Of a stretch of 64,000 nt of DNA, positions 1-12,029 are shown piece after piece. The stretch comes from Serripes groenlandicus (taxonomy: Eukaryota > Mollusca > Bivalvia > Cardiida > Cardiidae), in the NCBI GenBank assembly GCA_031761405.1, contig JASEVX010000013.1:43535991-43599990 (forward strand). Reading direction: 5' to 3'. A program made the translations under genes and the position numbers. The notes under the pieces were generated by a model. The model did not search any database. It saw nothing but the letters and a program-made list of their open reading frames with translations, and was not told the DNA's origin. Positions within the stretch are counted from its first letter, which is position 1. The number at the start of each line of letters is the position of its first letter.

Positions 1-700
1 GGGACTTGTCTCTCTCAAGCAATTCAAGCGCTAACTGTCCGCTGTCTGTAAATATATGTGTTTCCGATAAATAAACCCTTACCATACTGCAGAACTAAAG
101 AGGAACTTGCCATTTTCTGGCAATTCTGTCATTTTCAAGCTTAATGTCCGCTTTCTGTGCATATATGTGTTTCCGATAAATTTACACTCACCATACTACA
201 TAACTAAGGAGGGACTTGCCTTTCTCAAGCAGTTCAAGCGCTAACTGTCCGCTGTCCTGTGCATATTTTTATCTCGATAAATGAACCTTTACCACACCAC
301 ATAACTAAGAAAGAACTTGCCAGGCTCAAGCAATTCAAGTGCTAAATGTCCGCTGTCTAGGCATATTGGTGTTTCCAATAAGATAACTCTTACCACACAA
401 TATAATCAAGGAGGGACTTGCCGTTCCCAAGCATGTCAGCTGTCTGTGCATATGTGTGTTTCCGATAAATTAACCCTTACCATATCACAGAACAAAGAAA
501 GGTCTTTTCATTCTCAAGCAGATCATGCGCTAAATGTCCGCTGTCTCTGCATATATGTGTTTCAGATAAATTAACCCTTACCATACCACGCAACTAAGAA
601 GGGACTTGGCATTCACAAGCAATTCAAGCGATAAATGTCCACTGTCTGTGCATAAATATGTCCGATAAATTATCCCTTACCATACGCACATAACTAAGGA
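1..700. repeat. Minisatellite, unit about 101 bp, about 7 diverged copies
   Basis: The words 'gggacttgcc', 'caagcaattcaagcgctaa', 'tgtccgctgtctgtgcatat' and 'tttccgataaattaaccctt' recur about every 101 bp. The array starts before the window edge. It lies upstream of CTL1 exon 2, probably inside CTL1 intron 1 because no CTL1 signal exon is found to the right of it. Short ORFs in it are not credible genes. Confidence 0.85.
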
Positions 701-959
701 GGGGAAGTTTCAATAGTATTGCCAAGACATGTTCAAAGACCTCTGCTGCAGATTGGTTGTATATGGGAAATGTTTATAGTCCTCTTATCTCAGGATGACC
801 TTGTACAGGTCAAAACTGGATGATAATATGCCGCCAGTGTGATCCTTTACAAGAATCGGGAATAAGAAGAAAGAGAAGAATAATAAGAATAAGGACAGGA
901 AGAAGAATGAGAAAAAGAAGAATGAGAAAAAGAAGAAGAAGTAGAAGAATGAGAAAAGA

Positions 960-1502
960 AGAAGAAGAAGGAAGGAAGGAAGGGTGGAAGGAAGGAAGGA
1001 AGGAAGGAAGGAAGGAAGGAAGGAAGGAAGGAAGGAAGGAAGGAAGGAAGGAAGGAAGGAAGGAAGGAAGGAAGGAAGGAAGGAAGGAAGGAAGGAAGAA
1101 GGAAGGAAGGAAGGAAGGAAGGAAGGAAGGAAGGAAGGAAGGAAGGAAGGAAGGAAGGAAGGAAGGAAGGAAGGAAGGAAGGAAGGAAGGAAGGAAGGAA
1201 GGAAGGAAGGAAGGAAGGAAGGAAGGAAGGAAGGAGAAGAAGAAGAAGAAGAAGAAGAAGAAGGAGGAGGAGGAGGAGGAGGAGGAGGAGAAGAAGAAGA
1301 TGAGGAGAAGAAGAAGAAGAAGAAGAAGAAGAAGAAGAAGAAGAAGAAGAAGAAGAAGAAGAAGAAGAAGAAGAAGAAGAAGAAGAAGAAGAAGAAGAAG
1401 AAGAAGAAGAAGAAGAAGAGAAGAAGAAGAAGAAGAAGAAGAAGACGAAGAAGAAGAAGAAGAAGAGAAGAAGAGAAGAAGAAGAAGAAGAAGAAGAAGA
1501 AG

Positions 1503-1534
<32 letters not shown>

Positions 1535-1590
1535 GAAGAAGAAGAAGAAGAAGAAGAAGAAGAAAGAGAAGAATAAGAAGACGTGTTTAA
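960..1590. repeat. Long polypurine tract: (GGAA)n then (GAA)n
   Basis: Nearly pure purine on the + strand. GGAA tetranucleotides run from about 970 to 1233, then GAA/GGA trinucleotides to about 1590. Open frames on both strands here code only K/E/R/G or S/F/L/P runs and are artefacts of the repeat. Confidence 0.97.
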
Positions 1591-1605
1591 TGTCGGAGAA
1601 ATAAA

Positions 1606-1818
1606 AAACAATTCTGAAGCAGACGACTTCGAAAACATTTAGACAAAAATTGCTAAAATCTCTTTAAATGAAAGGATACTTTTTTTATAGAGTTGAATAC
1701 ATTGTGACATAAAGGGAAATTGCTCGTTTTGAGCAATTTTACATTTTGTCACAATGTTTCAAAAGTCGCCTGCTGCAGAGGCGTCAGAAAGCGTCTACAT
1801 GTGGGAAATTGTTAATAC
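1606..1818. mobile_element. MITE-1 copy (palindromic-core element), left end decayed
   Basis: Contains 'gcagacgacttcgaaaac', a core palindrome around 'attgctcgttttgagcaat' and the right end 'gcgtctacatgtgggaaat'. Lies 390 bp upstream of CTL1 exon 2. Confidence 0.7.
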
Positions 1819-1899
1819 ATGAAGATTAATTATAATGAATCTGTACAACTTAAGGATATGAAAGAGATTTTGTATAGGCTGTCAAATTAAAAAAAATAC

Positions 1900-2200
1900 T
1901 TGTTTCCATAACACATGGGATACGCACTAATATTAGGCTTAGAAATATGCTATAAGAATAGTGACCAGCAAAGATGGATACTCTTACTAAAAGTAAACAG
2001 TACTATCCGAATTCTGTACTCGCCTTTAAATCTGCAATCAAAATAATTTGATGTTTTTGAAGGTGATTTAAAATGACAATGATCAAATTTAGGCTTCAAT
2101 CATTCTATCTAAATAATTGCTCTGCGAATAGGAGATATTTAAAAAAAAAAAGTTTACATGTCCGGCCGCCAATTGAATCACATGTATGATATAAGGATGG
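1900..2200. other. Intron segment duplicated between CTL1 and CTL2
   Basis: This stretch matches 14935-15270 closely (for example 'atattaggcttagaaatatg' in both). It is the left side of the CTL1/CTL2 duplication and leads directly into exon 2 in both copies. No coding signal of its own is seen. Confidence 0.75.
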
Positions 2201-2210
2201 TCTATTCAAG

Positions 2211-2317
2211 GTATTTGGATTGGACTCGTAGCCGCACAATGTCCCGACAATTGGATTGTCTTTAGGAACTCGTGTTACCTGTTTGCGAACGACGCCGAAG
2301 AATTTACTGTTGCCGAG
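2211..2317 (+). CDS. CTL1 exon 2
   Basis: 107 nt. Completes the signal peptide (IWIGLVAA), then QCPDNWIVFRNSCYLF and ends ..FTVAE at donor GAG|gtaag, phase 0. Acceptor is 'tctattcaag'. Confidence 0.88.
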
Positions 2318-3215
2318 GTAAGTCCAATAATAAATCTGTTTTCGTCTTGTTTTAATAACAACTTTTTTCGAGCTGTCCCTAACGATTAAGATAAGCTTAA
2401 CATTGATTCAATGATTTCAATGATTTAATTATATATTCTATTATTTAGGCCACCTATTAAAGTTTTTCCGCCACAAAATACAATTATTTGCATTTAGCTC
2501 TAGTTGTTATACATGTAACAAAATATATACGATAGATAAGAACTAGTGTAGGTAATGAACAGACTAAACCGATGTTAGAAGCTAAGGTAAATTGTGAAAC
2601 ATGGAGAATTTGGCTCATAAAGGTGCTTATTTCATTTTTAGTAATTTCATTAACCCTGCAAATATATATCTTTTTAGCATAGAATCAACTTGAGACTGCA
2701 TCATGTATTGATAAATGTTTACTGCCCTAGTATCTGCCAGTAGTTGTCATATTTAAATTAGAACGTGAGTATAGTAAAAGAAAGCATTCCTATTCCACAT
2801 GTTTTAATTTGTGTAACCCTGTTGTCCCGAAAGGACTCGCTGGTGTCAAAACCAATAGTACTAGTTACTTACTTTTTATGTCACAAAAAAAATGTTGAAA
2901 GCGTTGTAAAACACATACAAACGAAAACGGAAAGAATGTAGGAAAAGGCTTGAATAGTTACAAAATAAAACTATTCTGTCTGTTATTTAGAATTTCTGAA
3001 CTGTAAGATAAATTTGCACATTTGTATTGAATAGAATTTTGTATTTGAACTAAATTTCATCGGAATAAAGCTCGTAGTAGTATTAGTAGTAAAAGTAATT
3101 GTAGTAGAAGTTGTAGTGGTAGTAATAGTAGTAGAAGTAGAAGTTGTAGTAGTAGTAGTAGTAATTATAGTAGTAGTAGTAGTAGAGGTAGGAGTAGTGG
3201 TGGTAGTAGTAGTAA

Positions 3216-3295
<80 letters not shown>

Positions 3296-3344
3296 ATAGT
3301 AGTAGTAGTAGTAGTAGTAGTGGTAGTAGTAGTAGTATAAGTAA

Positions 3345-3398
<54 letters not shown>

Positions 3399-6300
3399 AA
3401 TTTGTTGTAGTAATAATAGGATTAGTAGTTGTAGTAGCAGCAGTAGTTAATTCATAATACGTGTCTTGTAAATTTATTTTTAGCAATTTTGCAGGCAAGT
3501 AGGAGGCCATCTTGTACATGTGAATGAAGCCTTAGAAAATAATTTTCTAAAGGACTGGATTTCTCGTTTCACACGTAAGTATACCAATGAGTAATCGTTA
3601 CCACAAAGCCATTCGCTGCGTTCAAGTTTGTAGTCAACATTGATTATTTTTATAGTTCACATACCAAACGTTCAGTTGATACCACCACAAAGCTTTGTAG
3701 CACGTTTCCCCATCGTTGATTCCGTGTACTAAATGGAACTGAAATAAATATTTATCACATGACAATACTTGTATCTGATACGTATTTCTTTATATGTGAC
3801 ACGTGTAATATATTCGTCCGCGACTGTTCGCAAAATGGATGAGAACGTGTATCCGGTAAACACAAAAGAGGTACAGGGACCATTATCGGTCATAGAAATA
3901 TCGTTGTGTGTGATTAGTTAACAGTCTATTAAGTATTACATGTTGGGACTATTTTCTGTCAGCGAAAAGCCGATTTTCTTTTTGTGTTTCGTCATGTGAT
4001 AAAAATAATCTGACATTCGTTGTCAAATCATAAAGACATAACTCATGTGAGATCCTATATGTATTAACTTGAATACAAAACCATGCTATTTGGCTTACTC
4101 AAACATTTGGCTATGTTGATTTTCGTAACGTTATTCGAGGGTATATTACCATTCGGTCGAAACCCAATCTCAATAAAAACTGGTCTGAAACGCTCGTATA
4201 GATCTGATGACTACATATAACAGGTCGTATCAGATTGACCTTTGTGTCAGCCAATCAAATTGACGCCCATAACATCGTTAGATATCAACAGAGGTGATAA
4301 CCAATATAAATAAACGAGATAGAGAATCAGTGATGCCAGAGTGTTCCGATTGTAAGGTAACCATTTTGATAGCAAACCCAGCGTTGGTTGTATCGTGCGA
4401 TTAACTTAACTACACAATCATACTATTCGGCTGACTCAAATATTTCGCTTTGTTGATCTGCATAACGTTATTCGAGGGAATATTATCATCCGGTCGAAAG
4501 CCATTATCATTAAAACCGGTACTATAGTGAACGCTCGTATAGATCTGATGGCTGCCGTATCGTAACAGGTCGTATCAGATTGTCCTTTGCGGCAGCCAAT
4601 CGAATTGACGCCTATACAATATTTCGGCACCAACAGAGAAGATAACCCATATATATATATATCAACGAAATAGAGAAGCGGTGATGTCCGAGGATATAAA
4701 AACCATTTTGATAACAAACCGAGCGTTTGCTGTATTTCAATGGAGCTCCAGATCTTGAATATTTAAATGTATATGGTCAATTCGAGTTGATCTTTATGCG
4801 GTGTAGTGCGATCCAATACACGCACAACGAAGTGGTTTATTTTTAAACGACCTGCTGTATGAGGCAGTCATAAGATCCATATACGAGTTCTATGAATACG
4901 AAATAAATTAGAACATAAGATACATCCGTATCACCAGTCTCGCTATATACACGAACCCATGAACACTGGCGAAGAAACATGTCCGTGTACTGTTGAGTTT
5001 TCAAGTTGCAAGCGTTATTCATTTTGCACCTGAATGTCAAAAACTTATGTGGTAAGCGTTGCAAACAACAATGAAACATTCAAAATAACACAATAATAAA
5101 TCTGGTATATACATTTGCTCAAATCATGGTACATTTTCATTTTCACATTTTATTTGATTAATGTATACACGTTTTTGCGTTCAAATGATTGTCTTAATAT
5201 ATTGATGAACTCATACTTACGAGTTGTTCGACACTGTTATATACGATATATACTAAAAAGTTGATATAAGCACAACTATTACACGAAAAGCATCTGCCTG
5301 CGCATTCATATAAAATGATCCAAAGTAATACCGCTTACCTGAACATCAAACACACCTTAATTAGCGAACAGTGCAGATGTGATAGTGTTCTAACCTGGTC
5401 GCAAATACCTTTTGGCAGGTTTCCGATATGTTCGTAAAATTTCATAGATATATACATGTAGATATAATTCTTAGTATTTTTCGAACAGCTAAAAGCTGGT
5501 GGATGGGACTGACTGACAGAATTGTTGAGACCAACTACCTCTGGGTAGACTCTGACACGACGCCAGTATTTACAGGTAAATAATGTCTCTGTATTAAATG
5601 CACGGGACCACTTGCACGGCACGGCACGGCACATATGTTCGGAACCTTCGGCATGCGGGTGCAAAGTTCACTCTTTCCATTACTCAACAAATCAGCAGCA
5701 GAAGAGTTTGAAAGCATTTAGTCAAAATTAGGGAATCTTGCCTAAGTTGGAACTGTTATGATTTATCGTTAAGTTAACTATACCATTTATATTAAGCGAC
5801 AAACCACGAGACAGTACTAACTTGGTAATTTGGTAATTCAGTCTCCTTGAATATTCTATGAGAATAGAGAATACTGTTTATTATTTTGTAATTTACGAAA
5901 TGGAGACCAGGACAGCGTGATAATGCCGCCCAGAAGGAACGTCTCAGTGACTTTATTTCTTCGAGAATAGAGACTGCTGTATAATATTCTGGTTTTTTTT
6001 ATAGATTGGTTACCAGGAATGCCCGATGATTACGGGCATAATGAAGACTGTGCACATTTTTACTTAGCAGCCAATTGGCAATGGAATGATGCCCCATGCA
6101 CAAACAAATATAATGCTATTTGTGAAAGAAGGTCAGATATTTGTAAATTGTATTTATCATGGTAAATGGAAGGAATAATGTATACACTTCCGAGGCCCTA
6201 TTTGTTTTGTTTTTTTGAAAACGAAAGTTAAATTATTTCAGTTTTACCGACTTGTCATAACGTATTGTTTTTATCATTTCACGCGTGCACGAATTCAATC

Positions 6301-6863
6301 AAGATTAGCTCCCACATTTTGACGCATCTGATGCAGACGTCTTTTAAATACCTTTTGTCAATAGTCGAGATTGCTCATTTTAAGCAGTTTCTCCGTTTGA
6401 CACAAGGTTTTCATCTCTATTCAATAAAATACTTTCATTTATTAAGATTGGTACTAATCATATGCTCTTTTATTTACATTTCCAATAAAGTATTTACAGT
6501 ACACATTTAACGTATGGTATTTATATTTGATCATCATAAATGCCTATGAATGACGAACGCTGGAAAAGTATAGTCTTTATTTGAATTGTATTTATAGGTT
6601 TAGAGTAATGATTTCTGAAACGGAAAATCTAAAGGAGGCGAAAAGTGTCTGTTCTGGTTAGCTAGCCTGAACGGCATGCTTCGGCTGATCGGATCGATAC
6701 TTTGAGCAGAGTCCACACTCTTGATTTTCTCGTGGAACAGTTCATACTATGAATAAGTTTATTCATTATCAAATGTTGACGATCTAAGAAAAATAGTTCA
6801 GGATTAAATGTAACCCTCTTGTTTAATTTCAGACAAAATACCGATGTAGAAGTTGTTGGTTAA
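2211..6863 (+). CDS. CTL1: C-type lectin-like gene, 5'-partial (signal exon not in window)
   Basis: Secreted single-domain C-type lectin, predicted to bind carbohydrate with calcium, probably in mucosal or haemolymph recognition (family knowledge). Exons seen: 2211-2317, 3484-3574, 5489-5575, 6005-6131 and 6833-6863 (stop TAA 6861-6863); phases 0, 1, 1 and 2 join in one frame. All six cysteines of a long-form CTLD are present (QC, SCYLF, FCRQ, EDC, APC, ICE), with WWMGL and WND (WQWNDAP). The loop that normally reads EPN or QPD reads G-M-P-D-D, so calcium or sugar binding may be changed. The start codon should sit in a 31-nt signal exon, as in CTL2-4, but none is found between 1 and 2210; it probably lies upstream of the window. 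CTL2 is its closest paralogue and shares introns and downstream DNA. Confidence 0.9.
2815..2935 (+). mobile_element. SINE-b tail fragment
   Basis: Reads 'actcgctggtgtcaaaacc' and ends 'gttgaaagcgttgtaaaac' plus 'acaaacgaaaacgg', matching the 3' part of the copy at 15840-16030. It was therefore in intron 2 before CTL1 and CTL2 split. Confidence 0.65.
3072..3443. repeat. (AGT)n microsatellite in CTL1 intron 2
   Basis: About 370 bp of AGT triplets with interruptions, ending about 40 bp before the exon 3 acceptor. The orthologous array in CTL2 is split by a LINE. Open frames here (poly-V, poly-T) are artefacts. Confidence 0.96.
3484..3574 (+). CDS. CTL1 exon 3
   Basis: 91 nt, 'tttttag' acceptor. 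Codes QFCRQVGGHLVHVNEALENN followed by a FLKDW helix end; donor C|gtaagt, phase 1. Contains the third conserved cysteine and the usual H-L-V-x-V-n...E..F motif. Confidence 0.9.
4080..4735. repeat. 337-bp direct duplication of a dispersed repeat (family 4) in CTL1 intron 3
   Basis: Two copies begin near 4080 and 4417 and share 'taacgttattcgaggg', 'gctcgtatagatctgatg', 'aacaggtcgtatcagattg' and 'gcgttggttgtatcgtgcg'-type ends. Each carries CCAAT-like ('agccaatcaaattgacgcc') and TATA-like ('ccaatataaataaacgag') words. Other copies are at 20617-20935, 7110-7245, 27625-27775 and, inverted, 62080-62290. Confidence 0.8.
5489..5575 (+). CDS. CTL1 exon 4
   Basis: 87 nt, 'tcgaacag' acceptor. Codes KSWWMGLTDRIVETNYLWVD and ends ..PVFT with donor ACAG|gtaaa, phase 1. 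Nearly identical to CTL2 exon 4 at 21181-21267. Confidence 0.92.
5890..5935 (+). pseudogene. Single decayed pseudo-copy of exon 5 start in CTL1 intron 4
   Basis: 'aatttacgaaatggagacc' followed by 'aggacagcgtgataatgcc' resembles an acceptor plus the D-W-x-P-G-Q-x-D start of exon 5, about 110 bp before the real exon. The AG of the acceptor has decayed. CTL2 has nine such copies. Confidence 0.6.
6005..6131 (+). CDS. CTL1 exon 5 (ligand-binding loop)
   Basis: 127 nt, 'ttttatag' acceptor. Begins DWLPGMPDDYGHNEDC, then WQWNDAPCTNKY and AICER; donor AGAAG|gtcag, phase 2. Met replaces Glu/Gln in the EPN/QPD position. Without splicing the frame would run about 14 more codons to a TAA, but the downstream terminal exon makes splicing the better reading. 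Confidence 0.9.
6605..6762. mobile_element. MITE-3 fragment
   Basis: Right half of the element seen complete at 23346-23605: 'ctaaaggaggcgaaaagtgt', 'gatcgatactttgagcag', ending 'ttttctcgtggaacag'. It sits in the same place before exon 6 as the MITE-3 cluster in CTL2. Confidence 0.7.
6833..6863 (+). CDS. CTL1 terminal micro-exon
   Basis: 31 nt after acceptor 'gtttaatttcag'. Completes the last Arg and codes QNTDVEVVG then TAA. The same exon is at 27346-27376 in CTL2, and CTL3 and CTL4 end in E-I-V-G, so the assignment rests on four copies. Confidence 0.88.
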
Positions 6864-7193
6864 CCAGCCTTGAGACATTATACCTTTGTCAAAGATGTTT
6901 AAGAAATCGTAGATGTAATCTAAATTACAATCTTTTCTCACATCATTGCGAATATCTTGTTAATTTGACACCGACCATCGCATACTTAATTAATATGTGT
7001 GACCTCAAGTTGGTCACGGTATTGAAAAATAATATTAAAATGTTGACCAATTCTGCAGTCCATTCGTTAATACGGTGACGTTTTCGCAAGTACCGTGACG
7101 ATGGTCCGAATTGAATTAATCTCATGAAAACAGACGCTCATAAGCAAAGAGGCGCCTACAACACTGTTATGTGGCAACACGGGAGATAACTAG

Positions 7194-7199
7194 AATAAA
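7194..7199 (+). promoter_or_regulatory. Candidate poly(A) signal AATAAA for CTL1
   Basis: AATAAA 330 bp after the stop codon, inside a family 4 repeat fragment. The CTL2 equivalent is at 27721. Position is plausible but unproven. Confidence 0.35.
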
Positions 7200-7509
7200 T
7201 AACAGAAAGAGAAACTGTGATAGCCGAGCGTTGGTTGTATCGTGCGATTTCATGGACAGAACAAAATAGAGCCTGCCTCGTGAATATCGAAATGAAATTG
7301 TTAATATGTTGTGTCGTCAGATCAAAAATTTACACATCATTTAAGTATTTTAGTCTGTTTTGATGGCACGTTTGGTCGAATATATCTAAAATAAATTTGA
7401 TTTTGATATGGGAAAGGTAAACCATTTTGCGAAGGTGTAGGTATCAGAATGTGTATAAGGTTGAACCTCTGCCAAGAAGTCCCTTTTTTAGCTGGAGTTT
7501 CATCTGAAT

Positions 7510-7790
7510 GTCATTTTAAGCCGCTTTCAATAATTGTTCAGCTATATTACGCCACTTCATTGGTATGTAACCATAAGTTATTGTCATTTTATCCTGAAAA
7601 CCAGCAAGTTATTCGTAATGCCAACCCCACACTACTGAGCGCCAATGAGAGATTGCAATTACTGCTACATTACAGTCCTTTGTATGACCCGGATTGGGAC
7701 CGAGTCTTTTGCCAGGCAATTTTTTGTCACGTGATTGTCACATGACGGCGCTCCGACCTGTACCATGGTGTTCATTCGGAATTACTCATT
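7510..7790 (-). mobile_element. SINE-b, full-length but diverged
   Basis: Reads on the minus strand with a tRNA-like head near 'tatgacccggattgggacc' and the body word 'tatcctgaaaaccagc'. Paralogous copy at 28080-28330. The 98-codon ORF over this region is a repeat artefact. Confidence 0.6.
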
Positions 7791-7794
7791 TCAT

Positions 7795-8256
<462 letters not shown>

Positions 8257-9029
8257 AGGATTTAGGAAATACGTTCGCGGAGGATCACGGCTTATTATAA
8301 CAGTTGCTGAACTCCAGATTATAAATAGTAAAGTCAAAGTTTTAAAACTGTTTAAAAGTTGTCTTGAAATATAAGAATCACAATTTTTGGATAGAATTAG
8401 TGTCAATACAATACAATTCTGTATTGCCTCCATGTTTATTGACTTTCAATTGACTGTTTTTCAACATTTATTACCAAAATAGTTTTGAACTATTACTTAC
8501 TTACTTTGTTGTCACTATTAGCAATATTTGCAGAAGTTTAAACATTTAATAATCTTGATCTCCATCTGCAGTTCAGCAGTTCGGTGTTATTTTTTTTTTT
8601 TTAGGGAGATAATCGCTGATGCATAGCGTCGTTAGCAACGGTGTATCATGAACAAGTGATGATACAAATCGCATGAGATTCGCTTTGTAAGAGATAAGTC
8701 AGTACACAGTTTTGTGTTCCTGTATGTAACTGATAAATATATAGTTTATGATTAAAAACTCGTCGAATGTTTGAATTGAAAATGATAAAAGGATTGTCGG
8801 GGGTTTGGATCAAAGTACACGAGTACAAGTGCCATGCAGATGATGTTAATCACACATACATTTTGTGATTCTAGCATTGAAGAGCTAACGAGAAATTACA
8901 GGATAAATATGTCGACAATATTTTTTTTTAATAATTTAAGTCTTCTACAAATATACATAAAAACAACAAAAGTGCATTTCAGAGCGATCGTGTAATCGTC
9001 TATCATCGTTCGAGTTCCAAAAAATAAAT

Positions 9030-9140
9030 ACTTTCGGATTAACTTTTGTCAAACTACGGAAATAATGTTGGCCGAACTTGGGTTCGAACTCACAACCCCC
9101 GGATTGAAACTCCCCATGGCTGCTGATTAGGATACATTGG
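9030..9140 (-). mobile_element. SINE-a tRNA-like head
   Basis: 'cttgggttcgaactcacaac' is a B-box (read on the minus strand) preceded by the family's 'gtcaaac..cggaa' body. Shared with 29550-29640. Confidence 0.65.
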
Positions 9141-9344
9141 GTAGACATAATTTAGAGGAGCCATGATAAAAAAATCTAGAATAGCAGCTGGCTTAAAACT
9201 CTCCGGAACTACAACTATTGTAATGGGAAACGATTAATTATCAATGATAGCGCACATATTTCAACAGTGTATTTTGTCAATTTGCCAATAGATACATTGT
9301 AAATATTTAGTTTGTATTTAGAGAAAAAACACTTTCAACAACAC

Positions 9345-9545
9345 TTAAGTTTTACTGGTCAACTTATCCTGACACCAGCGCGTCCCTCGTAAAGCTAAAC
9401 CTCCAGTCCGGAGCGCAAAGTAGGAAAAGCCATTAGTGCCAGTGTTTAAACCTTTAGTATGATCCGGTTGGAAATCGCACCTGCGACTTCCCGCACCAGA
9501 GACGGATGATTTACCACTACACCACCGAGGTGGTTGTGAGAAATG
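9345..9545 (-). mobile_element. SINE-b copy
   Basis: On the minus strand the head reads 'tcggtggtgtagtggtaaat' (A box) and 'ggtgcgatttccaacc' (B box), followed by the body with the 'tcaggataagttgacc'-type words. Paralogue at 29885-30068. It is not a functional tRNA: no cloverleaf can be closed. Confidence 0.8.
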
Positions 9546-11129
9546 AAAGACATTCATGTAGTCGCTATTATATTGATCATAGATGGGATATATCTTGGAA
9601 AACTTTCTTTCTTAATGATCATGGCTCGTGACTGAATTGTGTCACGCTTGAATGTGATACTAACACGGAGGACTAGAGCCGGAGTCCATGCTCCGATATC
9701 GTGTCGGTTCATACCAAATACTTCAAATACAAATGAGTTGTTGAATGTTTAGATACATTTATAAAGGGAGGTAATACAACAAATTGTATTTTATTTTATT
9801 TGAAGTACTGCAAATTTCGGATATAGTTTAAATGCGCACTAGCTTGCATATGATTGTTTATTACAATACCGCAAACACCATTATATCTACGTCATGTATA
9901 GTATGTAAGATTGACGTGTTTAAAATAATATATGTATACAAGGCAGACACCATCTTCATTCAACTGACTTCGTGACAAGAAGTTTTATCTCTATCGTTTA
10001 TAGTCGGTATCAACATTAACCTACTCGACTATATAGGAAGAATTGGTATCATGAGAAAATAACGCCCCGGTTCGGCACTTCTTTTCAAGAAATATTCAGA
10101 GCCATAATTCGCGCATATACTTCGTAAATGCTGCGATGTAATTATGGTGAAATACATGACACAAAGTCATCCAACGTGAATATGAAGTCCTCTTATCTGA
10201 CCAGAGCACCTGGTGCTCAATAAGAGCTATTATGATTGCCGTTTCGGAGACAGCCGTCCGTCGATCGCCCGTCCTTCTGTCGTGAACAACACTGTTGTGG
10301 ACACAGTTCGTGTTTTTCAGGATATTTTGCTTATATGATATATAGGCTAAGTTCGAAAATAGACCTTCTAGACTAGTTCCATACGCCACATATAAGAAAT
10401 AAATTAAGGAAGTTCTATAGTTCCTATTCTATACTCAATAATAATGTGTGTATATGTAATATCTAGGCGAAGTTAGAATATGGGTCCTATTTGGTCAAAT
10501 ACTAGATCAGTAGGCACAATTAAATGGGCTTCAGCATGATGAAACTTCGACAGAATGTTTGTCTTGGTGACATTTAGAATAAGTTCAAATACTGATTTTG
10601 TCGATTAAAAAAAAATAGGTAACCTTGGCCAAATTTGGGAAAAATCTTGTCGCCACACATGTCTCTAATTACTTCGTAAAGCTTATACATGTACGTATAA
10701 GTAAGTTAGTAAGTAAGTAAATCCCTTAGTATTGTGGCTTGTGCATATTTACATATTTATATACAAATACATTTACAATTACAAAGAGCACGGCCCTATG
10801 GGCATATAAGTCACCAAAATAATAAAAAAATCATGATTAATTCCGATATTTACAAAAACTTGTTTTTTTATTAGAATAAATAGTGAGATAAATGGGAAAT
10901 AGAGAATGCACATGAGTACTATGCATGGAAATGAGTATACTCAGTAATTAACAAATGAGTATATGCAGTGGAATAAAAAGATGATTATAGTGAGTATAAT
11001 ACCAATATATTTACAAGGAATCATTTAGCGTAGTCAATAGTTTATCATTAAACTGGAATAGGTGAATATGAAGATAATAAATATGAATTTAAATGTTACT
11101 ATATTGGGTACTCAGGTGAGCCTGTCTGT

Positions 11130-11285
11130 TTTGTTTATTTGCTTAATGTTTAACGCCGATATCAACTATTGTTAAGTTGTATCACGACGTTACGGTAGGT
11201 TACCAGTACTACCGGTCCATTTATCCTGACATGAGCATGGCAGTAGTAATGCCTGAGCGTCGATAACTACCATTCTCACATACAG
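11130..11285 (-). mobile_element. SINE-b fragment (body only)
   Basis: 'gtttaacgccgatatcaac', 'cacgacgttacggtaggtta', 'tatcctgacatgagc' match the SINE-b body; the tRNA head is missing. Paralogue at 31980-32125. Confidence 0.65.
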
Positions 11286-11289
11286 CAAA

Positions 11290-11497
11290 TCTACAGCAGA
11301 CGACTTTGAAATTATTAAGTTCAAACTATAAAAAATCTCTTTAAATGATAGTTTGAGCATTGAATAAAGTTGAATTTATTGTCGCAAATGGAGAAATTGC
11401 TAATTTTGAGCAATTTCTCCTTTTGCCAAAATGATTTCAAAAGTCGTCTGCTCCAGATGTGTCAAAATGCGTCTTTATGTGGGAAAGGGTTAAACGA
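11290..11497. mobile_element. MITE-1 copy
   Basis: Carries 'agcagacgactttgaa', the core palindrome 'attgctaattttgagcaat' and the right end 'tatgtgggaaagggttaa'. Confidence 0.8.
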
Positions 11498-11536
11498 GGC
11501 ATAAATCAGACTATTGCCAGAAGTGTCTGGTTTTAT

Positions 11537-11736
11537 TTAACCCTTTCCGCATTCTGTAAATCTGCAGCAGACGACATTAAATTGTTGGAGGCAATAAAAA
11601 GGAAAATCTATAGCTTTACAAATACAAATATAATTTTTGAAAGTCATAACGAGCAATTTCTCATTTTTCCGCAATGTTTTCAAAAGTCGTCTGCTTTATA
11701 AGCCTTAACAATCGTCTATATGTGGGAAAGGGTTAA
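11537..11736. mobile_element. MITE-1 copy, both ends present
   Basis: Begins TTAACCCTTTCC and ends GGGAAAGGGTTAA, 200 bp. Paralogue at 32487-32686. The left arm of the core palindrome is shortened. Confidence 0.85.
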
Positions 11737-12029
11737 TCAACAACTATTAACCTAGATTCCATATATATATATACATGAGAGTTACGTCGCACGAAAAGCG
11801 ACCTTTGAGTGTTTGAACATTAACACTTTCCTACTTGCATCAATCCTGCAGTAGGACGACTTTAAAAATAAATATGCATACATATGGAAACATTATTTTT
11901 ATTTAACAGATTTGAACACATTGTGGTCCTTTTATTAACATGATTCCAAATATCCTCTGCAACGACTGTTTTAAATATCATCTGCAGGTTTGAAAGGGTA
12001 AATGGAAATTCTAATCGAATGAATTACAA

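Larger units (their letters stand above)
8580..11130. other. Non-coding duplicated block, paralogous to about 29130-31200
   Basis: Shared words in order include 'gatgcatagcgtcgttagca', 'cgcatgag', 'gcatttcagagcgatc', 'ggcagacaccatcttca' and 'ttcgacagaatgtttgt'. SINE copies at 9030-9140 and 9345-9545 are shared too. No exon or RNA gene is seen; short ORFs are not conserved between the two copies. Confidence 0.75.

Noticed and set aside
820..1638. Long overlapping ORFs on both strands (up to 263 codons)
   Set aside because: They translate only polypurine/polypyrimidine repeats (K/E/R/G or S/F/L/P runs); open frames are forced by the repeat.
3072..3483. AGT arrays before exon 3 of CTL1 and CTL2 as another junction-derived array
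   Set aside because: The AGT motif does not resemble the exon 3 acceptor or exon sequence, so it is only an adjacent microsatellite.
9345..9557. 70-codon minus-strand ORF
   Set aside because: It lies wholly within a SINE-b copy and is not conserved in the paralogous copy at 29885.
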